64,000 nucleotides of DNA. Source: Sphingobium sp. SCG-1. Lineage in GTDB: Bacteria; Pseudomonadota; Alphaproteobacteria; Sphingomonadales; Sphingomonadaceae. Of the stretch, positions 33,336 through 41,589 are shown piece by piece. The stretch is from positions 2,232,001-2,296,000 of the forward strand of contig NZ_CP026372.1 in NCBI RefSeq assembly GCF_002953135.1, written 5' to 3'. Positions within the stretch are counted from its first letter, which is position 1, and the number at the start of each line of letters is the position of its first letter. The notes below the pieces were generated by a model, which made no database searches, had not been told where the DNA came from, and saw only the letters and a program-made list of their open reading frames with translations. The translations under genes and the position numbers were made by a program.

Positions 33336-35348
33336 ATGCCTAAGCTAACCGTAGATGGCGTAGAGATCGAAGTACCCGCTGGCGCGACCGTGCTTCAGGC
33401 GTGCGAGATGGCGGGCAAGGAAATTCCCCGCTTCTGCTATCACGAGCGCCTGAGCATCGCGGGTAACTGCCGCATGTGCCTAGTCGAAGTGAAACCGGGG
33501 CCGCCCAAGCCGCAGGCATCGTGCGCGTTGCCCGCCGCCGATGGTCAGGAAGTCCGCACCGACAGCCTGATGGTCAAGAAGGCGCGCGAAGGGGTGATGG
33601 AGTTCCTCCTCATCAACCATCCGCTCGATTGCCCGATCTGCGATCAGGGCGGCGAGTGCGACCTTCAGGATCAGTCAGTCGCTTATGGTCGCGGCAATTC
33701 GCGCTATCACGAGCATAAGCGCGCCGTGACCGAGAAATATATGGGGCCGATCGTCAAGACGGTGATGACCCGCTGCATCCAGTGCACCCGCTGCGTCCGC
33801 TTTGCCGAGGAAGTCGCAGGCGTGCCGGAGATCGGCGCGCTGTATCGCGGCGAGAATATGCAGATCACGACCTATCTGGAACATGCCGCCAAGAGCGAGC
33901 TGTCCGGCAATGTCGTCGATCTCTGCCCGGTCGGCGCACTCACCTCGAAACCTTATGCGTTCGAGGCGCGTCCATGGGAGTTGAAGAAGAATTTCTCGAT
34001 TGACGTGATGGATGCGCTTGGTGCCAATATCCGCCTCGACAGTCGCGGGCGTCAGGTGCTGCGCGCGCTGCCGCGCATCAATGACGACGTGAATGAGGAA
34101 TGGATTTCCGACAAAACACGGCATCATGTCGACGGCCTCGTCCGTCGCCGCCTCGATAAGCCATATGTCCGCAAGAACGGCAAGCTGGTCGAAGCGACGT
34201 GGGCCGAAGCATTTCAGGCGATTGCCGATGTCGCCTCCACCGCGAACTGCTCGGTCGCGGCAGTCGCGGGCGATCTGCTCGATTGCGAGACGATGTTCGC
34301 GGCCAAGCTGTTGGTGCAGAAGCTGGGCGGCACGATGCTCGAAGGGCGTCAGACTGGCCTCTCCTATGACGTGTCGAGCCTTGCTGCCGTCAACTTCAAT
34401 ACCGGCATCGCGAATATCGAGAACGCCGACGTCATTCTGCTGATCAACAGCAACCTGCGCTGGGAAGCGCCGCTCATCAATACGCGCATCCGCAAGGCGA
34501 TCAAGAAGGGCGCGAAGGTCTTTGCGATCGGGCAGGAAGTCGACTTGACCTACAAGGTCGAATGGCTCGGCAATGATGCTGGCCTGCTGAGCACGCTGCC
34601 CGATGCTGTAGCCGAAGCGTTCGGCAAGGCTGCGCGTCCTGCCGTTATCGTCGGCGGCGGTGCCCTGGCCAAGGACGGTGCGCATGGTGCGGCGCTGGCT
34701 CTGGCCAAGTCGCTGAACCTTGTGCGCGATGGCTGGAATGGCTTCAATGTGCTGCACTTTGCTGCTGCGCGCATGGGCGGGCTGATGCTCGGCTACGCAA
34801 CGGCTGGCGGAATCAAGGCGGTTGCCGCCGCGAAGCCGAAGCTGCTGTTCGCACTGGGCGCGGACGAAGTAAATTACGATCTGTTTACTGACAGCTTTAA
34901 GGTGTTCATCGGCCACCATGGCGACAATGGCGCGCATCATGCCGATGTGATCCTGCCTGGCGCAACCTATGCGGAGAAGCCGGGCACCTATGTGAACCTG
35001 GAAGGTCGCGTGCAGCGTAGCGAGAAGGCAGTGTTCGCGCCCGGCGACGCGCGTGAAGACTGGTCGATCCTGCGCGCGCTGTCCGACGTTTTGGGGGATC
35101 GCCTGCCGTTCGACAGCTTCGAGGAACTGCGCGCCGAGATGGCGAAGGCGGTTCCGACCTTGGGTGTCGAGGGGCTTGTGTCCTACGAATGGGCACCGCC
35201 ATCTTTGCCAGTCGATCCGTCCGGAGAGTTCGTCTCGCCGATCAAGGATTTCTACCTCACCAACGCCATCTGCCGCGCAAGCCCGACGATGCAGCGCTGC
35301 TCGGCTGAACTGATCCAGGGCGAAGACTTCGCGGAGGCAGCAGAATGA
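33336..35348 (+). CDS. nuoG: NADH-quinone oxidoreductase subunit G
   Basis: 75-kDa-type subunit carrying a [2Fe-2S] and two [4Fe-4S] clusters. Ligands: CYHERLSIAGNCRMCLVEV with a downstream Cys (ASCALPA), the His-containing set HPLDCPICDQGGECDLQD, and RCIQCTRCVRFAEE with a later Cys in LCPVGALTSKPYAF. 670 residues, the mitochondrial-like size, shorter than the roughly 900-residue E. coli form; the extra N7 cluster motif of the long form is not seen. The C-terminal part is molybdopterin-oxidoreductase-like but no longer binds a cofactor in this family. Ends in an ATGA overlap with nuoH. Confidence 0.96.
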   Translation: MPKLTVDGVEIEVPAGATVLQACEMAGKEIPRFCYHERLSIAGNCRMCLVEVKPGPPKPQASCALPAADGQEVRTDSLMVKKAREGVMEFLLINHPLDCPICDQGGECDLQDQSVAYGRGNSRYHEHKRAVTEKYMGPIVKTVMTRCIQCTRCVRFAEEVAGVPEIGALYRGENMQITTYLEHAAKSELSGNVVDLCPVGALTSKPYAFEARPWELKKNFSIDVMDALGANIRLDSRGRQVLRALPRINDDVNEEWISDKTRHHVDGLVRRRLDKPYVRKNGKLVEATWAEAFQAIADVASTANCSVAAVAGDLLDCETMFAAKLLVQKLGGTMLEGRQTGLSYDVSSLAAVNFNTGIANIENADVILLINSNLRWEAPLINTRIRKAIKKGAKVFAIGQEVDLTYKVEWLGNDAGLLSTLPDAVAEAFGKAARPAVIVGGGALAKDGAHGAALALAKSLNLVRDGWNGFNVLHFAAARMGGLMLGYATAGGIKAVAAAKPKLLFALGADEVNYDLFTDSFKVFIGHHGDNGAHHADVILPGATYAEKPGTYVNLEGRVQRSEKAVFAPGDAREDWSILRALSDVLGDRLPFDSFEELRAEMAKAVPTLGVEGLVSYEWAPPSLPVDPSGEFVSPIKDFYLTNAICRASPTMQRCSAELIQGEDFAEAAE

Positions 35349-36394
35349 CCGCCTTCTTCCAAAGCTTCGGTATGCCGTATTCCGGCGCGTGGTTCCTCTC
35401 GACCATCATCGGCATCCTTGTGATCGCGTTGCCGCTGATGCTCGCGGTTGCGATGATCATCTATGCCGACCGCAAGATTTGGGCGGCGATGGCGCTGCGC
35501 AAGGGTCCAAACGTCGTGGGGCCTTTCGGCCTGCTGCAATCCTTTGCCGACGGCGCGAAGGTTTTCCTTCAGGAAACGATTATCCCGTCTGCCGCCAATC
35601 GCGGCCTGTTCCTGATCGCGCCGATCATCACCTTCACCGTTGCCTTGATGGCTTGGGCCGTGATCCCGTTCCAGGCGGAGGTGGTGCTTTCCAACATCAA
35701 CGTCGGGCTGCTCTATATCCTCGCGATCAGTTCGTTAGGCGTCTATGGCGTCGTCATCGCGGGCTGGGCGTCGAACTCCAAATATCCGTTCTTTTCGGCG
35801 ATGCGCGCGTCGGCGCAGATGATCTCCTACGAAGTCTCGATCGGCTTCGTGCTGATTTCGGTGGTGCTTTGGGCCGGATCGTTCAACCTGTCGACAATCG
35901 TGGAGAGTCAGCGCGGCTATTACGGCTTCATCAACGGAAATGGCTTCAATCCACTGCTGTTCCCGATGTCGGTGGTGTTCCTGATCTCTTCCATGGCCGA
36001 AACCGCGCGCGCGCCGTTCGATCTGACCGAGGCGGAAAGCGAACTCGTCGCGGGTTATCAGACCGAATATAGCTCGATGGCCTTTGCACTCTATTGGCTT
36101 GGCGAATATGCCAACGTCATCCTGATGTGCGCGCTGAACGCGATCCTGTTCTGGGGCGGATACTTGCCCCCATTCGACTGGGCGCCGTTGTATTTCGTGC
36201 CGGGTATAATCTGGCTCTTCATCAAGATACTGCTGTTCTTCTTCATCTTCAGCTGGGTGAAGGCTACCGTTCCCCGCTACCGTTACGACCAACTGATGCG
36301 CCTTGGCTGGAAGGTCTTCCTGCCGCTCTCGCTCGGCTGGGTCGTGCTGGTATCCGGCTTCCTGATGTTCACGCGCTATGGAGGCGCATCATGA
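35345..36394 (+). CDS. nuoH: NADH-quinone oxidoreductase subunit H
   Basis: ND1-type membrane subunit, 349 residues with about eight helices, forming the quinone entry channel. Signature loops: YADRKIWAAMALRKGPNVVGPFGLLQSFADGAKVF and AETARAPFDLTEAESELVAGYQTEYSSMAFALYWLGEY, the acidic loop facing NuoB/D. Starts inside the nuoG stop (ATGA) and overlaps nuoI the same way. Confidence 0.97.
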   Translation: MTAFFQSFGMPYSGAWFLSTIIGILVIALPLMLAVAMIIYADRKIWAAMALRKGPNVVGPFGLLQSFADGAKVFLQETIIPSAANRGLFLIAPIITFTVALMAWAVIPFQAEVVLSNINVGLLYILAISSLGVYGVVIAGWASNSKYPFFSAMRASAQMISYEVSIGFVLISVVLWAGSFNLSTIVESQRGYYGFINGNGFNPLLFPMSVVFLISSMAETARAPFDLTEAESELVAGYQTEYSSMAFALYWLGEYANVILMCALNAILFWGGYLPPFDWAPLYFVPGIIWLFIKILLFFFIFSWVKATVPRYRYDQLMRLGWKVFLPLSLGWVVLVSGFLMFTRYGGAS

Positions 36395-36870
36395 TCCACG
36401 CGATCAAATCCTTCTTCCTCATCGAGTTCCTGAAGGCGCATTGGCTGACCTTGAAGTATTTCTTCAAGCCCAAGGCGACCATCAACTACCCTTATGAGAA
36501 GAACCCGATCAGCCCGCGCTTCCGGGGCGAGCATGCCCTGCGTCGCTATCCCAATGGCGAGGAACGCTGCATCGCATGCAAGCTGTGCGAGGCTGTCTGC
36601 CCCGCGCTCGCGATCACCATCGAGGCGCAGCCGCGCGACGACGGCAGCCGCCGCACGACCCGCTACGACATCGACATGACCAAGTGCATCTATTGCGGTC
36701 TGTGTCAGGAAGCGTGCCCGGTCGACGCGATCGTCGAAGGCCCGAACTTCGAATTTTCGACTGAGACGCGTGAGGAGCTTATATACGACAAGGCGAAGCT
36801 CCTCGAGAACGGCGACAAGTGGGAACGCGCCCTCGCCGCGAACCTTGCCGCCGATGCGCCCTATCGGTAA
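36391..36870 (+). CDS. nuoI: NADH-quinone oxidoreductase subunit I
   Basis: TYKY-type ferredoxin subunit with two [4Fe-4S] clusters (N6a, N6b): CIACKLCEAVCP and CIYCGLCQEACP. 159 residues, with the N-terminal helix IEFLKAHWLTLKYFF and the C-terminal EELIYDKAKLLENGDKWE typical of the alphaproteobacterial/mitochondrial form. The long open frame upstream is a nuoH shadow; ATG 36391 overlaps the nuoH stop. The repeat element follows. Confidence 0.97.
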   Translation: MIHAIKSFFLIEFLKAHWLTLKYFFKPKATINYPYEKNPISPRFRGEHALRRYPNGEERCIACKLCEAVCPALAITIEAQPRDDGSRRTTRYDIDMTKCIYCGLCQEACPVDAIVEGPNFEFSTETREELIYDKAKLLENGDKWERALAANLAADAPYR

Positions 36871-36894
36871 TGGGCAGCGTGTTCACATCTTATT

Positions 36895-36998
36895 CGTTCG
36901 CCCTGAGCCTGTCGAAGGGGTCGAAGGGTTGGCCTGAGCGGAGCGAAGCCACTTCACTTCGTTCAGTGGAAGGCTTCGACTTCGCTCAGCCCGAACGG
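36895..36998. repeat. Palindromic repeat, copy 2 (nuoI/nuoJ gap)
   Basis: CGTTCGCCCTGAGCCTGTCG (from 36895) mirrors a right arm CGACTTCGCTCAGCCCGAACG (ending about 36997), with an internal pair around CTTCGTTCAGTGGA. The arms and that internal piece are the same as in copy 1, with a few differences and a GTCGAAGGG duplication in the left arm. Confidence 0.85.
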
Positions 36999-37015
36999 AT
37001 TATTGGGGTCGTAAA

Positions 37016-37627
37016 TTGATTCACGTTCTCGCCTTCTATCTGTTCGCGACGCTGGTGATCGCCAGCGGTGCGCTCACCATTTTCTCGCGCAACCCCGTAC
37101 ATTCGGTGCTGTGGCTGATCCTGGCGTTCTTCAACGCGGCAGGACTGATGGTGCTGCTCGGCGCTGAGTTCATCGCGATGCTGCTGGTGATTGTGTACGT
37201 CGGCGCGGTCGCGATCCTGTTCCTGTTCGTCGTCATGATGCTCGACATCGACTTTGCCGAACTGCGCGCGGGCTTCGTCAATTATCTGCCGTTTGGATTG
37301 GCGATAGCCGTGGTGCTGTTGGCAGAGATCGTGCTGGGGGTCGGCATTTGGCAAGCGGGTCCGATGGAGTTGGCGCAACGCGCAGCCCCCGCGACTGCGG
37401 ATGTATCCAACATCAAACAGATCGGTGTGCTGCTATACACCCGCTATATCTTCCTGTTCGAGGCTGCGGGCATCGTCCTGCTGGTCGCGATGATCGGGGC
37501 GATCGTGCTGACGCACCGTGCTCGCGGCGGCGTGCGTGGCCAGAACATCGACAAGCAGAACCGCCGTCGTCCGCAGGATGCGGTTCGCAACATCAATCAG
37601 CCCGTCGGGCAGGGGATCGAACTGTGA
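37016..37627 (+). CDS. nuoJ: NADH-quinone oxidoreductase subunit J
   Basis: ND6-type membrane subunit, 203 residues, five helices. Conserved: RNPVHSVLWLILAFFNAAGLMVLLGAEFIAMLLVIVYVGAVAILFLFVVMMLDIDF, which contains the pi-bulge helix region. Starts at TTG 37016 with GGGGT upstream. The C-terminal 40 residues are hydrophilic and basic (QNIDKQNRRRPQDAVRNINQ). Overlaps nuoK (GTGA). Confidence 0.96.
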   Translation: MIHVLAFYLFATLVIASGALTIFSRNPVHSVLWLILAFFNAAGLMVLLGAEFIAMLLVIVYVGAVAILFLFVVMMLDIDFAELRAGFVNYLPFGLAIAVVLLAEIVLGVGIWQAGPMELAQRAAPATADVSNIKQIGVLLYTRYIFLFEAAGIVLLVAMIGAIVLTHRARGGVRGQNIDKQNRRRPQDAVRNINQPVGQGIEL

Positions 37628-37929
37628 TCGGCTTGCAGCATTATCTGGTGGTCAGTGCCATCCTGTTCGTGATGGGCGTGCTCGGCATCTTCATCAATCG
37701 CAAGAACGTCATCATCATCCTGATGGCGATCGAATTGATCCTGCTCGCCGTGAACATCAACCTTGTCGCTTTCAGCGCCTTCCTAGGTGATTTGGTGGGG
37801 CAGGTGTTCTCGATGTTCGTGCTGACCGTTGCGGCGGGCGAAGCGGCGATCGGGCTGGCGATCCTAGTCATCTATTTCCGTGGACGCGGCACTATCGCCG
37901 TAGACGATGCCAACCGGATGAAGGGCTGA
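37624..37929 (+). CDS. nuoK: NADH-quinone oxidoreductase subunit K
   Basis: ND4L-type subunit, 101 residues, three helices, with the two membrane glutamates of the proton path (LMAIELILLAVNINLV and VAAGEAAIGLAILV). The GTG at 37624 overlaps the nuoJ stop codon; the longer upstream frame is a shadow. Ten bases separate it from nuoL. Confidence 0.96.
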   Translation: MIGLQHYLVVSAILFVMGVLGIFINRKNVIIILMAIELILLAVNINLVAFSAFLGDLVGQVFSMFVLTVAAGEAAIGLAILVIYFRGRGTIAVDDANRMKG

Positions 37930-37939
37930 AGACCAAGAC

Positions 37940-40030
37940 ATGATCTCGCTTATCGTCCTTTTCCCGCTGCTCGCTGCGATCATCGCCGGGCTGGGCAATC
38001 GCATCATCGGCAATGTACCTGCAAAGATCGTCACGACGGGCGCGCTTTTCGCATCGTGCGCGCTGAGCTGGCCCATTTTCCTATCCTTCGTCGGTGGCGA
38101 AGCGACGCCCTATGTCGAACCGGTTTTCACCTGGATTCGCTCGGGCGACTTTGATGCGGCCTGGGCGTTGCGCGTCGACACGATGACTGCGGTGATGCTG
38201 GTCGTAATCACTACCGTCTCCGCGCTCGTCCATCTGTATAGCTGGGGCTATATGGAGGAAGACCCGGATCAGCCGCGCTTCTTCGCCTATCTGTCGCTGT
38301 TCACGTTCGCGATGTTGATGCTCGTGACCGCGAACAACCTTTTGCAGATGTTCTTCGGCTGGGAAGGCGTTGGCCTTGCCTCCTATCTCCTGATCGGCTT
38401 CTGGTTCCGCAAGCCCAGCGCGAATGCCGCCGCTATTAAGGCGTTCGTCGTCAACCGCGTCGGCGACCTTGGCTTCATGATGGGCATCTTCGGCACGTTC
38501 TTGGTGTTTGACACCATCTCGATTCCGGAGATTCTCGCTGCCGCGCCGTCTATGGCAGGTTCGACCATCGGCTTCCTTGGCGGGCGCTTCGATACGATGA
38601 CGGTGCTCTGCCTGCTGCTGTTCGTTGGCGCGATGGGCAAATCGGCGCAGTTGGGGTTGCACACATGGCTTCCCGACGCGATGGAAGGCCCAACCCCGGT
38701 GTCGGCGCTGATCCATGCCGCGACGATGGTCACGGCGGGCGTGTTCATGGTGTGCCGCCTGTCGCCGATGTTCGAGACCAGCCCGACAGCGCTCGGCGTC
38801 GTCACCTTCGTCGGCGCAGCGACCTGTCTATTTGCGGCGACAGTCGGCACCGTGCAGAACGACATCAAGCGCGTCATCGCCTATTCGACCTGCTCGCAGC
38901 TCGGCTATATGTTCTTCGCCGCGGGCGTCGGCGCTTATGGCGCGTCCATGTTCCATCTGTTTACGCACGCGTTCTTCAAGGCGCTCTTGTTCCTTGGCGC
39001 GGGCTCAGTCATCCACGCAATGCACCATGAGCAGGACATGCGTTATTATGGTGCGCTACGTAAGGAAATCCCGATCACCTTCTGGGCGATGACTGCGGGT
39101 ACGCTGGCGATCACCGGCGTCGGCATCATCGATGTTTTCGGTTTCGCAGGCTTCTACTCGAAGGATGCTATCCTCGAAGCAGCCTATGCGTCGGGCGGCG
39201 GCGGGCGTCTGGCCTTCTACGTTGGCGCGTTCGCAGCACTGCTCACCAGCTTCTATAGCTGGCGGCTGGTGTTCCTTACCTTCTTCGGCAAGGCACGCTG
39301 GGCCGCTTCGGAGCATATCCAGCACGCCCTCCATGACGCGCATGGGCATGATGCTCACGGCACGCATGGCCATGGCAGCGAGCATGAAAATGCGCCCGCT
39401 CAGGAAGATGCCGGTCACGACCCCCATGGTCATGAAGCGGACGCCCACGCGCTCCCCACGGGCACTGGCGGCTATCATCCTCACGAAAGCCCATGGGTCA
39501 TGCTGATCCCGCTGATCGTCCTGAGCCTTGGAGCGGTCTTCGCAGGCTTCCTCTTCCATCACAGTTTCGTCGACGCCGAACATGGCATCGAGTTCTGGAA
39601 GGGCGCGATCGCGTTCGACACGCATTTGATGCACGCGATGCACGAAGTTCCCTTGTGGGTGAAGCTCGCGCCAGCCGCAGTGATGCTTACGGGGCTTGCG
39701 ATCGCCTGGTTGGCGTACATCCGTTACACCGACTGGCCGCGCCAGTTCGTCGGCCAGTTCGGCGTCCTCTACGACTTCCTTCTCAACAAATGGTATTTCG
39801 ACGAGCTTTATAACTTCCTGTTCGTCAAACCCGCGTTCGCCATTGGTCGTGCCTTCTGGAAGTTCGGCGACGTCGGCCTCATCGACCGCTTCGGTCCGAA
39901 CGGCCTTGCCGCGTTGGTGGTGCAGGGGGGCAAGCTGACGCGCAGGCTCCAGTCGGGTTATCTTTACACTTACGCATTGGTGATGCTGCTCGGGCTCGCC
40001 GCGGCTGCAACCTGGGCGATCGCACGATAA
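37940..40030 (+). CDS. nuoL: NADH-quinone oxidoreductase subunit L, with His-rich loop
   Basis: ND5-type antiporter-like subunit, 696 residues, at the far end of the membrane arm. Core: RFFAYLSLFTFAMLMLVTANNLLQMFFGWEGVGLASYLLIGFW and LGLHTWLPDAMEGPTPVSALIHAATMVTAGVFMVCR, with conserved Lys/Glu of the proton channel, then C-terminal helices and the lateral helix region. Odd feature: residues about 459-516 form a loop crowded with His, Asp and Glu (DAHGHDAHGTHGHGSEHE and more). A shorter polar loop is usual here. The loop could bind metal; this is inference. Confidence 0.96.
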   Translation: MISLIVLFPLLAAIIAGLGNRIIGNVPAKIVTTGALFASCALSWPIFLSFVGGEATPYVEPVFTWIRSGDFDAAWALRVDTMTAVMLVVITTVSALVHLYSWGYMEEDPDQPRFFAYLSLFTFAMLMLVTANNLLQMFFGWEGVGLASYLLIGFWFRKPSANAAAIKAFVVNRVGDLGFMMGIFGTFLVFDTISIPEILAAAPSMAGSTIGFLGGRFDTMTVLCLLLFVGAMGKSAQLGLHTWLPDAMEGPTPVSALIHAATMVTAGVFMVCRLSPMFETSPTALGVVTFVGAATCLFAATVGTVQNDIKRVIAYSTCSQLGYMFFAAGVGAYGASMFHLFTHAFFKALLFLGAGSVIHAMHHEQDMRYYGALRKEIPITFWAMTAGTLAITGVGIIDVFGFAGFYSKDAILEAAYASGGGGRLAFYVGAFAALLTSFYSWRLVFLTFFGKARWAASEHIQHALHDAHGHDAHGTHGHGSEHENAPAQEDAGHDPHGHEADAHALPTGTGGYHPHESPWVMLIPLIVLSLGAVFAGFLFHHSFVDAEHGIEFWKGAIAFDTHLMHAMHEVPLWVKLAPAAVMLTGLAIAWLAYIRYTDWPRQFVGQFGVLYDFLLNKWYFDELYNFLFVKPAFAIGRAFWKFGDVGLIDRFGPNGLAALVVQGGKLTRRLQSGYLYTYALVMLLGLAAAATWAIAR

Positions 40031-41589
40031 TGAACCAGCTTGGCTTTCCCATTCTCACGCTGATGATGGCCGTTCCGATGGCAGCGGCCATTGCCTGCCT
40101 GTACGCGAACGACCGTAGCGCACGCAGTATTGCACTCATCGCGACGCTGATCGACTTCGTGCTGGGCATCGTGCTTTGGCTCAATTTCGACCAGTCCGCG
40201 GGTGCCGCGCAATGGCAGTTCACCGAATACGCGCCGCTCTTCGGCCGCTTCGCCTGGGCGCTCGGTATAGACGGTATCGCGCTGATGCTGATCGTTCTGA
40301 CGGTATTCCTGATGCCGATCTGCGTCGGCGCAAGCTGGATCGCGATTGAAAAGCGCGTTGGCGAATATATGGCGGCGTTCCTGCTGATGGAGGTGCTGAT
40401 GATCGGCGTCTTCACCGCGCAGGATATCTTCCTCTTCTACGTCATGTTCGAAGCAGGCCTTATCCCGATGTACCTCATCATCGGCATTTGGGGCGGCGCG
40501 GAACGCATTTACGCCAGCTATAAATTCTTCCTCTACACCCTGCTCGGATCGGTGCTGATGCTGATCGCGATGATGTGGATGGTGCAGGAGGCAGGCTCCA
40601 CCAGCATTCCGGTGCTGATGGCTTATGACTTCGCACCGCAGGCGCAGACATGGTTGTGGCTCGCGTTCTTCGCCAGCTTCGCCGTGAAGATGCCGATGTG
40701 GCCAGTCCACACCTGGTTGCCCGACGCGCACGTTCAGGCGCCGACGGCTGGTTCGGTCATTCTGGCGGGCGTGCTGCTGAAGATGGGCGGCTACGGCTTC
40801 ATCCGCTTCTCGCTGCCGATGTTCCCGGAAGCCTCCGCTCAGTTTGCACCTTTGGTGTTCGGCCTCTCGATGGTCGCGGTGATCTACACCTCGCTCGTCG
40901 CATTGGTGCAGAGCGACATGAAGAAGCTCATCGCCTATTCCTCCGTCGCACACATGGCGATCGTGACGGTCGGCCTGTTCGCCTTCAATCAGCAGGGTAT
41001 CGAAGGCGCGATGATGGTGATGCTGGGCCACGGTCTCGTCTCTGGCGCGCTGTTCCTCTGCGTCGGCGTCATCTACGACCGCCTGCATACACGCGAGATC
41101 AGCAGGTATGGCGGCCTGGCCATCAACATGCCCAAATATGCGGTGCTGTTCCTGCTATTTACGATGGCGGCAGTAGGCCTGCCCGGAACCAGCAATTTCG
41201 TCGGTGAATTTCTCGCGCTGATGGGTGTGTATCAGGCGTCCAGCCTTGTCGCGATCGTCGCGACCACCGGTATCATCCTGGGCGCGGCCTATATGCTCTA
41301 TCTGTATCGCCGCGTTGCTTACGGCGAACTCGTCCATGACGATGTGCGCGCCATGCCGGATCTTTCGGGTCGCGAGATGTGGTTGCTGGCTCCGATTGCA
41401 GCCGCCGTGCTGTGGATGGGAATCTATCCGGAAAGCTTCATCGCACCGATGCGCGCCGATGTTGCTTCGCTGGTCGCGCGAATCGACCGCGCCAAGCCTG
41501 CAGGCGACGCGAAGCTGACGGCCGGCAACCCCGCCGCTGCGCAGGGGCACCACACCGAAAACCATGAAACGCCGGGGGAGGCGCACTGA
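40030..41589 (+). CDS. nuoM: NADH-quinone oxidoreductase subunit M
   Basis: ND4-type antiporter-like subunit, 519 residues, about 14 helices. Signature: YVMFEAGLIPMYLIIGIWGG (conserved Glu), KMPMWPVHTWLPDAHVQAPTAGSVILAGVLLKMGGYGF (conserved Lys/His), and AYSSVAHMAIV. The last 30 residues are hydrophilic with His and Glu (GHHTENHETPGEAH). Starts one base inside the nuoL stop and overlaps nuoN by one base. Confidence 0.97.
   Translation: MNQLGFPILTLMMAVPMAAAIACLYANDRSARSIALIATLIDFVLGIVLWLNFDQSAGAAQWQFTEYAPLFGRFAWALGIDGIALMLIVLTVFLMPICVGASWIAIEKRVGEYMAAFLLMEVLMIGVFTAQDIFLFYVMFEAGLIPMYLIIGIWGGAERIYASYKFFLYTLLGSVLMLIAMMWMVQEAGSTSIPVLMAYDFAPQAQTWLWLAFFASFAVKMPMWPVHTWLPDAHVQAPTAGSVILAGVLLKMGGYGFIRFSLPMFPEASAQFAPLVFGLSMVAVIYTSLVALVQSDMKKLIAYSSVAHMAIVTVGLFAFNQQGIEGAMMVMLGHGLVSGALFLCVGVIYDRLHTREISRYGGLAINMPKYAVLFLLFTMAAVGLPGTSNFVGEFLALMGVYQASSLVAIVATTGIILGAAYMLYLYRRVAYGELVHDDVRAMPDLSGREMWLLAPIAAAVLWMGIYPESFIAPMRADVASLVARIDRAKPAGDAKLTAGNPAAAQGHHTENHETPGEAH

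Noticed and set aside
33675..34940. Minus-strand ORF of 421 codons inside nuoG
   Set aside because: Antisense shadow caused by third-position GC bias; nuoG Fe-S motifs are complete.
29092..36998. The two nuo palindromes as insertion-sequence remnants or a CRISPR-like array
   Set aside because: No transposase fragment or target duplication, and only two copies nearly 8 kb apart; REP-type repeat is simpler.
39970..41088. Minus-strand ORF of 372 codons, His/Arg-rich, opposite nuoM
   Set aside because: Composition is the complement of hydrophobic codons; nuoM helices explain the sequence.
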